Assembly: GCA_013816845.1 (NCBI GenBank)
Contig: JACDDU010000006.1
Coordinates: 124,001 to 188,000 of the forward strand
Origin: Gammaproteobacteria bacterium
GTDB taxonomy: Bacteria > Pseudomonadota > Gammaproteobacteria > DSM-16500
DNA length: 64,000 nt
Reading direction: 5' to 3'
Both the position numbers and the translations under genes were made by a program. Of this stretch, positions 57,384-64,000 are shown in pieces (the first letter of the stretch is position 1; every line of letters starts with the position of its first letter). A model generated the notes under the pieces. The model made no database searches, was not told where the DNA came from, and saw only the letters and a list, made by a program, of their open reading frames with translations.

Positions 57384-59273
57384 ATGCCCGTAAAAGATGA
57401 GCTCATAAAAAAATTCAAAGAAATGTATGAAGATGAAATGAATAGAGAAAATCCAAATACTCGTCGGATAAAGGGCTGGTTGCTGGCAATATATATGCAA
57501 GATAATCCAAAGATGGTTCGTAATAGGTTAGTTAGAGCTTTTCATCCTGATAAAGCCCAAAACCTAGATAAAGATCTAGGGCAAACTATAAACTCACTTT
57601 ATACTGAGATTGAGTCATTAATTGAATATCTTAGATCTCCACATCCAAACAAATATCCATCTGACCTGACTATGCTTGAAGAAGCAATTCCTGGATTTGA
57701 AAATTATGCAGTAGAATTAGAGGCAGATTTATCTGTTTCCTTGGAAACCATAGCAAACAATATAACAACAACGATAGGACTAGAAGTCAATTTACCTCAA
57801 CAAAAAAGTGCTTCACCCTCCCATACTGCTACTCACCATGGCGGCAATGCAACTCGTAACAACAATAACAATAATAATAATCAAGCGAGGAATAACCAAT
57901 CGAATAGAGATCCCAATGATAAAGTTACCCAGATTTTAAATTTTTTGCGAGGTAATGATCAGTCATCCTGGCAAGGAAAAGTAACGAGAGCAAATGTAGA
58001 AAATCAAAGTGAGCAATATGGATTACAAAACCCTGGTGATTATTTACTTCGTGAAACCAATCAACCAGAACGTTTTAGGCCTGAGCAATTAATTTTTATA
58101 GCGAGTTATAAATTTTCAAAAGATGAAATATTTCATATCATAATAGAAATAAAAGATGGTCAGTATATTCATTTAAAAAATGACGGTAACATCGAGACAA
58201 AATTTAACACCACCATCGAAGATTATATTGCTAAAATTGTATTAGAAGAGACTATGACAAAGATGTTGGAGGCGACATTACCTAAAGTAATTTATGAGCA
58301 AAGTCTGAATAATTTATCAACAATTACTTCAGAGTATCATGCTGAAAAAGATTTAAAAGACCAACCCATCGACAGTTATCGATTCAGTAAAAGCAATAAT
58401 GGCGATCAATTAATACGGATTAGTCATAAAGTCAGTGAGTCGCAGATTTTTCATTATGAATATGAGTTAAAGCGAAGTAATGATGGATTTTATCAGTGTT
58501 TTAGAAAGGGAGTTGATGGGCCTATTGAGGCTAAATCTATACTTGATGATGTTGCACAACGTAAGAAACTTTTGATAGATGTATTAACTAATAAGATGAC
58601 CATTCCTGATCATGAAAAAAATTTGATTGTGGATTTATTTCTGACTGGTCAAGCTGAGCAGTCTTATGAAGGTTTATTCAAACATATTAATTTGCAAAAT
58701 TTAAAACAATTAAAATCGAATTTAGAGGACGTGATGAAACATAGTTTTGGTTTATATGCTGCCTTCCCACTTCCTGATGAGGACGTAATACAAAACCAAG
58801 CCTCTCAATTATTATTATCGGTTAGAGGTGCATTAAAAAATAAACCAGAGCTTGGAAAATTGAAAGATGATTTTCAAAACATAAAACTTGAAATTGAAAA
58901 TCTCATTGGCCAGGCCAAACCATACAATCCAAAGAAAAATCATCGCACCGATGCACACAAAGATGTTTATGATAAAAAATATAGTGTGATGAATGAATTA
59001 CAAAAACAATTAAATCATCTCAACACCGGTATTAATAATTATAATATTACTTCATCAAAAGCTATTTATAATAGCTTACACCCGCTTCTCTTTAGCTTGG
59101 AATCATCAATAAAAATTCAACAGAACTTACCTCGTTTCTTAATTTTTTCTAAACCCGGTAAATCGATGGCAGATGAAATAAAAAATATAAGGGTTAAATT
59201 AGATTCCCAATTCGGAATAAACGATCCAAATCAGGTGAACAACAATAATTATCGAAAACGCTCTAATAGCTGA
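57384..59273 (+). CDS. Divergent J-domain protein with Asn run
   Basis: A 629-residue orphan. Residues about 35-90 resemble a J-domain: MVRNRLVRAF, HPD at 54-56, then KAQNLDKDLG and TINSLYTEIESLI, which would be helix III. Residues about 153-165 hold an eight-Asn run and a basic stretch. The rest is mixed alpha/beta with two similar segments (SYRFSKSNNGDQLIRISHKV and RFRPEQLIFIASYKFSKDEI), suggesting a duplicated domain, and a helical C-terminus ending NNNNYRKRSNS. No signal peptide. Like the 53-kb gene, an Hsp70-recruiting effector is inferred. Confidence 0.75.
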   Translation: MPVKDELIKKFKEMYEDEMNRENPNTRRIKGWLLAIYMQDNPKMVRNRLVRAFHPDKAQNLDKDLGQTINSLYTEIESLIEYLRSPHPNKYPSDLTMLEEAIPGFENYAVELEADLSVSLETIANNITTTIGLEVNLPQQKSASPSHTATHHGGNATRNNNNNNNNQARNNQSNRDPNDKVTQILNFLRGNDQSSWQGKVTRANVENQSEQYGLQNPGDYLLRETNQPERFRPEQLIFIASYKFSKDEIFHIIIEIKDGQYIHLKNDGNIETKFNTTIEDYIAKIVLEETMTKMLEATLPKVIYEQSLNNLSTITSEYHAEKDLKDQPIDSYRFSKSNNGDQLIRISHKVSESQIFHYEYELKRSNDGFYQCFRKGVDGPIEAKSILDDVAQRKKLLIDVLTNKMTIPDHEKNLIVDLFLTGQAEQSYEGLFKHINLQNLKQLKSNLEDVMKHSFGLYAAFPLPDEDVIQNQASQLLLSVRGALKNKPELGKLKDDFQNIKLEIENLIGQAKPYNPKKNHRTDAHKDVYDKKYSVMNELQKQLNHLNTGINNYNITSSKAIYNSLHPLLFSLESSIKIQQNLPRFLIFSKPGKSMADEIKNIRVKLDSQFGINDPNQVNNNNYRKRSNS

Positions 59274-59632
59274 TAAAGACCATCATTTATCCCCAGTAGC
59301 CTGGCAACACATCATATTCACCGGCCGGTACCATTTTAAAGATCATCGAAACCCCGAGTATGCGTCAGCCCCATCGAATCCATGAATCTTATTCAATTTA
59401 AAAGGATATATGGCTCATCGTTTTGGCACATAAGTTAATGATAAGCGTCCATGATTCATTCAAAAATTGTTTAAAAAAGTTTAGCCATGAGCGAAAACAA
59501 TTGTTTGCTATTTACTTGAATTAAACTCCATTTAAGTTGAATTTAATATTGCATTAATCTTTTATTGTTAATATGGCCACGACTAACAACAAGCTTAATC
59601 CCAACAAAAAATAATTACCAGAGGTTAAAAGT
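59274..59632. other. Non-coding gap
   Basis: No gene or convincing structure seen. Confidence 0.35.
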
Positions 59633-60112
59633 ATGCAAAGAAATAACGATGGCGATAACAACAACAATATTAACGACCCCCTTCCCCTTCCAGTAGGCCC
59701 CAAAAGAAATATTTCACCTAATGAGCTCCGAATGGAAAAGGCATGTAATAAAGCTTTGGGTAAAAAAATACTAGCGGATCTGGAACGCAAAAAAACAGCC
59801 GGATTTTTTTTGCTTCCACCATTAAGAGTGAAAGCAACAAACAAGATTGTTGAAGTTGGTCTATCAAATATGGATATTAACACCGACAACGTCAATCCTT
59901 ATCCTATGCAAAATGGTCAAGCAGGTGACAACAATAACAGCACGCATTCTGACATACATGTAACTGCTGAAATAGCTAAAGCCGGGCTCGAAAAAAATCG
60001 TTGGGAACGCGATATTTATGTTCATTGTATTCTCAAGCTCCAACCAAGATTGCCAACAGAGACCAGCAAAAATGATAGTGATTCTTCTAACACGCAAACG
60101 ATGAGGAAATAG
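59633..60112 (+). CDS. Asn-rich hypothetical protein
   Basis: A 159-residue orphan, low-complexity at the N-terminus (a four-Asn run), with a central region LRMEKACNKALGKKILADLE then LLPPLRVKATNKIVE, and a Ser/Asn/Thr-rich tail. AGAGGT lies upstream of ATG 59633. Antisense frames over the same region are shadows. No function can be assigned; its composition groups it with neighbouring orphans. Confidence 0.6.
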   Translation: MQRNNDGDNNNNINDPLPLPVGPKRNISPNELRMEKACNKALGKKILADLERKKTAGFFLLPPLRVKATNKIVEVGLSNMDINTDNVNPYPMQNGQAGDNNNSTHSDIHVTAEIAKAGLEKNRWERDIYVHCILKLQPRLPTETSKNDSDSSNTQTMRK

Positions 60113-60125
60113 TCATCCTGTATTC

Positions 60126-60164
60126 TTTGATCAATGGGAGAATAGGTTACATCCATTGATCAAA
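60126..60164. terminator. Inverted repeat between convergent genes
   Basis: TTTGATCAATGG pairs perfectly with CCATTGATCAAA across a 15-base loop, 14 bases after the end of the Asn-rich gene. It is probably a factor-independent or bidirectional terminator for the two convergent genes, although no long T-run follows. Confidence 0.5.
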
Positions 60165-60297
60165 GTACAAGGATTTGAAAAAGCTTCATAAGACACGCAA
60201 ATAGTTGATCCATGGCAAAACTCAGAGTTATTGTGGGATCATCGTTATGAGAATTTGTTGTATTTCTTAGAAATTGGTTAATCGATTTCGATGATCG

Positions 60298-60588
60298 TTA
60301 CACACCCCGCCTATGATTTTTAGCTTGATCATGCTCATCTTTATTAGCAACTTCCACTGACGCATTGAAAGCAAGTTGGAGTTTCAAGGCATCATAATTT
60401 TCATGCACTTCTGAAACCTTGTAGTGTAACTTCTCATTTTTAACTTTAGCGTTATATTCTATTGTTATTTCTTTAATGATGTGAACAATGGCATCATCTC
60501 CCATGGTATTTATAAAATCTTGAAATTCAGGCATCTCTAAAAGCACGGCTTTGAATTGATTATGGCGATCCTTGACGACTTGAAACAT
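60298..60588 (-). CDS. Hypothetical protein, possibly frameshifted
   Basis: A 96-residue helical, charged protein beginning at ATG 60588 (MFQVVKDRHNQFKAV). Another frame immediately upstream is also protein-like (AWEQCVLMPEAMLKEISYTY, ending KGDEELK) and would join with a one-base indel near 60590. A larger gene with an N-terminal extension of at least 30 residues therefore seems likely. No family recognised. Confidence 0.45.
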   Translation of the reverse strand: MFQVVKDRHNQFKAVLLEMPEFQDFINTMGDDAIVHIIKEITIEYNAKVKNEKLHYKVSEVHENYDALKLQLAFNASVEVANKDEHDQAKNHRRGV

Positions 60589-60839
60589 TTTATTTTTAAC
60601 TCTTCATCGCCTTTATAGGTATAGGAAATTTCTTTTAACATCGCTTCAGGCATCAACACACATTGTTCCCAAGCTAAACCACTTTAAGCTTTGCCCCAAA
60701 CCACAGAGACCTTCCATGAGGACCTTGATTTTTTAAGAAACTAATCATTCTATTGAAAGTTCAGCAGTTTTTTACTTTATTTGATGAGTTAGAAAAGATA
60801 ACCCATCAAAACGGATAAACAAATTGTGCTGATAGCATT

Positions 60840-60908
60840 GTTTTAAGATTTCCATAATGATTAGGCAGTAAAATACTCACATTAAATCGAGGGTTAAAAT
60901 AAAATGTT
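60840..60908 (+). repeat. Direct repeat, unit 1 promoter region
   Basis: About 70 bases including TTTCCATAATGATTA and AGTAAAATACTCACATTAA, ending at the start codon, recur at 61853-61926 with few changes. The repeat begins with what looks like the 3-prime end of another copy of the same gene (ending LRFP-stop), so the array originally held at least three units. Confidence 0.75.
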
Positions 60909-61869
60909 TGAACGTCATAATGCACGTCCTATTGCATCTGCAGATTGTGATTTATATCGTACTGAATCTGAAAGTGAATCTGATAGTGAATCCAATAATT
61001 TTAAACTATTAAATTCAACTTCAATCACAGATTGGCAGGAGGCTGCTAAGCAATTAACACAATACCTCATTCTCACTTTTCCAGAGAATATAATTAAAAA
61101 TCCTCGTGGAAGAGAACAAGAAGATGTTGTAGAGAAATTTACGAAGTATCACAACGATCAATTGTCTGAAAAAACACAGAGTGCACAAGAAGGGCAGACA
61201 AATTATAAGATATTAAGAAATTTAGCATTAAAATGTAGCTTTAAAGCCCTGTGTCTGTACGCTTTAGATGTGAACGAAAGCAAGTCTATGACGTTGTCAA
61301 AATTCGATAGAAAGTTAGCTGTGCCTGAGAGAGTCAATCAAAGATCTAACTTGCCAAGCATTCTCAATGGTTCTTATAAAGGATTGTTGCACGCCGGTCA
61401 CATAACGGGATTAGCCAAAATCTTGAAAGAACATAAGATAGAATTAGAGGAAAGCTGTGCAAATAATCCTGCTTTAGATTTAGCTTATACGATCTTTGTT
61501 GATTGCCTAACAAGTTTAGATAATCCAAAAACTGCTAAATCATACGATTTCAAAGAGAATGTAAAACCTGGCAATAACGACAATAGTTCAAAGAAAAGAA
61601 AGCGCAAAAAGAAAATCAATACCGACAACAATAACAATAACAACAATCAGGTTTCTCACCCAAAACTAAAACCTTTAGCTTTTAGCTTTTTTAATTCAAA
61701 CAATGACAGCCATTCAAGTAGCTCTCTTAATACCAATCGTTTAAACCCCATTATTAATTCGAACCAGCAACCATCAAGCGAACAGCAACCCATTGCTGGC
61801 AAGGATAGCAATACAAGTGCTCAGTCTGAGGCCAATGTCGCTGCAGGCAACATTTTAAAGTTTCCATAA
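60904..61869 (+). CDS. Orphan with strong NLS-like cluster and Asn run
   Basis: A 321-residue protein. Residues 20-30 are a Ser-Glu repeat (ESESESDSES). Residues 40-215 are helical and probably globular. Residues 230-237 are KKRKRKKK, a textbook monopartite nuclear-localisation-type cluster, followed by a seven-Asn run. The last 80 residues are Ser/Asn/Gln-rich and disordered, ending ILKFP. No signal peptide or enzyme motif. It is the intact member of a tandem array; a degenerate second copy follows. A nucleus-targeted effector is inferred. Confidence 0.75.
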   Translation: MFERHNARPIASADCDLYRTESESESDSESNNFKLLNSTSITDWQEAAKQLTQYLILTFPENIIKNPRGREQEDVVEKFTKYHNDQLSEKTQSAQEGQTNYKILRNLALKCSFKALCLYALDVNESKSMTLSKFDRKLAVPERVNQRSNLPSILNGSYKGLLHAGHITGLAKILKEHKIELEESCANNPALDLAYTIFVDCLTSLDNPKTAKSYDFKENVKPGNNDNSSKKRKRKKKINTDNNNNNNNQVSHPKLKPLAFSFFNSNNDSHSSSSLNTNRLNPIINSNQQPSSEQQPIAGKDSNTSAQSEANVAAGNILKFP

Positions 61870-61926
61870 TGATTATTTAGTAAAATACTCACATTAACCG
61901 AGTGCTAAAATAAAATGTTAGAACGG
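61853..61926 (+). repeat. Direct repeat, unit 2 promoter region
   Basis: Second copy of the 60840-60908 sequence, overlapping the 3-prime end of the intact gene and ending at the ATG of the degenerate copy. Confidence 0.75.
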
Positions 61927-62190
61927 CAGATTGCATCTGAAGATACTGATCCTGATAACTGAATCAGAAAGTATGAAACTGAAAATCGTGCATCTAGAAA
62001 TATTCATTCGAGACGTTGGTTGAATGTATGCCGGAAAGCTCTCAGAAACAAATGCAATATTTACCGCAGCTAGATCTTCATTCTCAACAGCGACAACAAC
62101 CCATTGTCAGCAACGATAACAATGAATGTGATGAGTGTGGGGCTAGCAGTGACACAATCCGCATATCCTGCACAAAAGAGATTTAAATGA
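61915..62190 (+). pseudogene. Degenerate tandem copy of NLS orphan
   Basis: ATG 61915 opens MLERQIASEDTDPDN then stops, paralleling MFERHNARPIASADCD of the intact gene. At 62091-62123 the sequence again matches the intact gene's 3-prime region at about 61781-61813 (around GCAACAACCCATTG). The spacing between these anchors is about 700 bases shorter, so most of the body has been deleted. Confidence 0.65.
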
Positions 62191-62283
62191 ATCACTTTTT
62201 AATAACAATTGATCCAATCCGTCTCTTTCGTATCGATCGGATAATGAGAAAAGAATAATTTTTTTTCCAATGAAGACATCCTA

Positions 62284-62406
62284 GTGCTTTATTTTTTTGC
62301 TTACACGATGGTCTGCGCAGCCCTTTTTCTTTTAGCTGGACGCAGAGTGCTATTTTCCTTTCTAATCGCTTCTGTCATAATGCTTGTCGCTAAGGAATTT
62401 ATATAA
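62284..62406 (+). CDS. Small membrane peptide or remnant
   Basis: A GTG-opened 40-codon frame, almost wholly hydrophobic (LFSFLIASVIMLVAKEFI), with two possible spans separated by GRR. It could be a short membrane protein or a fragment of a larger membrane protein. Its end overlaps the ribosome-binding region of the next gene. Confidence 0.3.
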   Translation: MLYFFAYTMVCAALFLLAGRRVLFSFLIASVIMLVAKEFI

Positions 62407-62417
62407 GGGCATGTCAC

Positions 62418-62906
62418 ATGAAACAATCCTCACTGATTAAAGCAATGATCCAATTTGATAAAAATAATAAGGAATACCATAAAAAAAAGCTTTCTTACTT
62501 AGTTCGAGGCATGGAACTGTTTGCTTCAGTTACTATAAAGACAAATTTAACACCAATAGCTGTTAAAGATTTGAAAAAATTCTGTGATATTAAAGGAACA
62601 ATTACAGAAGACAATGCTTTTACAGCAGAGGAAATGTTTGCTATTACAAAACTCTTATTCTGGCTAGATCAAGATACGCGCAGCTTGGATCCTGTTAAAC
62701 GGGAAATGGCGACTCTATTTCCAGCTAAAGAATTACTATTAGGCGAATTTACAGAAGAAGGGTACAACTTGTTACTCGATTATCGAAAAAAACATTTATT
62801 TGGCTTCGATGATTCTTTTTTGCAAAAACTCATTGAAAAAAAGGATCCTATTGCTGACTTACGCAATGACTATGTGCAAGTATCTAATCTGCGTGCATAT
62901 TCTTAA
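62418..62906 (+). CDS. Hypothetical helical protein
   Basis: A 162-residue soluble, helical orphan (KKLSYLVRGMELFASVTIKT, TAEEMFAITKLLFWLDQD). TAAGGGC lies upstream of ATG 62418. Its end overlaps by 23 bases the tail of the converging threonine-synthase relic. No motif recognised. Confidence 0.6.
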   Translation: MKQSSLIKAMIQFDKNNKEYHKKKLSYLVRGMELFASVTIKTNLTPIAVKDLKKFCDIKGTITEDNAFTAEEMFAITKLLFWLDQDTRSLDPVKREMATLFPAKELLLGEFTEEGYNLLLDYRKKHLFGFDDSFLQKLIEKKDPIADLRNDYVQVSNLRAYS

Positions 62907-63369
62907 ATATTATAATTTTTCTAATATCTTCAAGCGTTGTGACCGATGTCACATTCTGAGCTTGTGTTTCAAGCATCATTTGTAATTGGGGTGGTACCGG
63001 TATAGGCGTATGGATCATATCCTCAATAACGGTATCACATTTGCTTGGGTCGGCTGTGGCAACCACGATCCATGGTTGTTTAGAAAGATGCTGCCTTGCA
63101 TAAAAGGCAGTTGCTGTATGTGGGCATACGATCATCTTATGTTTTTTATAAATGGTTTTGACGGTATTTTTGATGTCGTCATCACTTGCTCTAATTGCTT
63201 TAACTTCATTTTTGAATGTCTTAAAATAATTAAATAAATAATGAAGTCGTTCAAAGTTACTGGGATTGCCCACGTCCATTGCATTTGCTAAGGTGACTAT
63301 GCTTGCACAAGCTTTGTATTCTCCTGTCCTTAAATAATCTGATATAACTTTATTATCATTTGCTGGTTG
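62884..63369 (-). pseudogene. thrC: Threonine synthase C-terminal remnant
   Basis: The open frame extends from 63369 to 62884, though its first ATG is internal (63279, in the conserved AMDVGNPSNFERL motif of ThrC). Other matches are TGEYKACASIVTLANAMDVG, KMIVCPHTATAFYARQHL and WIVVATADPSKCDTVIE, all from the C-terminal domain. The PLP-lysine domain and about 60 percent of the protein are missing, and an in-frame stop precedes the fragment. ThrC makes threonine from phosphohomoserine; this copy cannot. Confidence 0.85.
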
Positions 63370-63387
63370 CTAATCCGATGAGACTGA

Positions 63388-63561
63388 ATGAGTACAATGA
63401 TGTTAATGATCTCGTTAGTCATTGAAATTGCTTGCGGTGTGATGATGCATTCTATCACTCAGAAACGAGGTGTTAACGAAACCGTATGGTTCATGGTGGG
63501 TCTTATTTTAGGGCCGTTCGCACTTATTTTTATTCCTTTCATTAAAAAGCAGAGCGATTGA
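63388..63561 (+). CDS. Small two-span membrane protein
   Basis: A 57-codon frame from ATG 63388. Two hydrophobic segments (MMLMISLVIEIACGVMM and WFMVGLILGPFALIFIPF) are separated by a short polar loop (HSITQKRGVNET) and followed by a basic tail, a typical small inner-membrane protein with inside-positive ends. GATGAGA upstream is a weak ribosome-binding site. Family unknown. Confidence 0.6.
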   Translation: MSTMMLMISLVIEIACGVMMHSITQKRGVNETVWFMVGLILGPFALIFIPFIKKQSD

Positions 63562-63861
63562 ATCTCTCAGTGAAGAAGGTATTTCCATAGACTTCGAGCA
63601 ACATCTTGCGGGTTGCTTTTTTGCAGCAAATATCCTTAAGGTATTCAAGTCAGATAAAAGCCACCCTGGAGTACCGGGATGTCCTTTGAGAAAATGATCT
63701 CTTTTTGGGAGATCCCCAACCGATTTGCTTTGGTATTTTCTTAAAAGGGATAAAGTCTAAAATCAAAAGGTTAAAAATCAAAGGCTTACCACTGTCCTCG
63801 TCCTTAATCATCACTTAATCTTGAGTATGTAGAATATCTCCATAACAAGGTGATTATAATA
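63562..63861. other. Non-coding gap
   Basis: An inverted repeat GATCTC/GAGATC lies at about 63688-63706 and could be a weak terminator of the small membrane protein. Nothing else is seen. Confidence 0.35.
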
Positions 63862-64000
63862 ATGAAAACGCGTAGTTCACTTAGAATTTCTACTCAAAAT
63901 AAAAAAAATAAGCTAGATTTAGAAAAGGCTAAACTACCTTCAAAGCCGCATCAATTCCTTAGAACCAATAGTAAAAAGAAAGTAACACCATACGCTGAAA
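63862..64000 (+). CDS. Partial protein, cut by right edge
   Basis: ATG 63862, preceded by CAAGGTGATT, opens a frame that runs off the window after 46 codons. The visible part is very basic and Lys/Ser/Asn-rich (KTRSSLRISTQNKKNKLD), resembling the disordered N-termini of other orphans here. Family unknown. Confidence 0.6.
   Translation, partial: MKTRSSLRISTQNKKNKLDLEKAKLPSKPHQFLRTNSKKKVTPYAE

Noticed and set aside
59554-60097. Two minus-strand frames (113 and 77 aa)
   Set aside because: Antisense to the 59633 gene, which has a ribosome-binding site; Leu/Ser runs mirror Asn/Glu codons.
62884-63279. Stand-alone 131-aa gene starting at Met63279
   Set aside because: That Met is internal to the conserved ThrC motif and the homologous frame continues upstream to 63369, so it is a fragment, not a gene start.
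1-64000. tRNA, rRNA or tmRNA genes
   Set aside because: No tRNA-type TTCGA-containing arm with a matching acceptor stem and no rRNA-like stretch was found on either strand by eye; a covariance-model scan would be decisive.

Overview
This AT-rich window (about two-thirds A+T by eye) looks like a chromosome segment of a gammaproteobacterium of the order Legionellales, an intracellular, protist-associated lineage. The reasons are the mixture of eukaryote-like domains (F-box plus ankyrin repeats, U-box plus ankyrin repeats, HEAT repeats, a leucine-rich-repeat-like protein, two J-domain proteins), a DUF2608-type HAD protein, many large orphan proteins with runs of asparagine, and many small secreted orphans. 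No species can be named from the sequence alone. No rRNA, tRNA, CRISPR array, phage block or secretion-system operon is visible.

Layout. 1-6.5 kb: an edge fragment, orphan genes (one with a nuclear-localisation-like motif) and a transposase ruin. 6.6-15.5 kb: F-box/ankyrin gene, a small membrane-protein pair, a 607-aa asparagine-rich protein with a basic NLS-like cluster, a U-box/ankyrin gene, and a RibD/DHFR-like reductase. 15.8-18 kb: a 707-aa HEAT-repeat protein. 18-31 kb: mostly ordinary metabolism (SDR oxidoreductase, GNAT acetyltransferase, alpha/beta hydrolase, threonine/serine dehydratase, a coupled metallophosphoesterase and lipid kinase, a class I glutamine amidotransferase, an FAD monooxygenase), with orphans, one ending in a CaaX-like tetrapeptide, and a six-copy heptanucleotide repeat inside a split reading frame. 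31-37 kb: an LRR-like protein and a cluster of broken genes (XRE regulator, SDR tail, dapE). 38-48.4 kb: serine hydrolase, a secreted BNR-type protein coupled to a PAS/LuxR regulator, IS30 debris, DUF2608 protein, polysaccharide deacetylase, and a ParD/RelE-type toxin-antitoxin pair. 48.8-64 kb: a 921-aa orphan, an outer-membrane beta-barrel, two J-domain proteins, a LysR regulator, a predicted beta-helix protein, a tandemly duplicated NLS-bearing gene, a threonine synthase ruin, and a gene running off the right edge.

How it fits together. Most genes are monocistronic, separated by long non-coding gaps and inverted-repeat terminators. The large orphans have no Sec signal but carry host-type domains or targeting signals, which fits translocated effectors; this is inference, because no secretion assay or secretion system is visible here. 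Decayed thrC, dapE, SDR, XRE and transposase genes point to continuing reductive evolution. Noteworthy signals are the repeated poly-asparagine linkers in eight proteins, two candidate E3-ubiquitin-ligase components, the possible phase-variable locus at 29.1 kb, and the tandem NLS-gene array at 60.8-62.2 kb.
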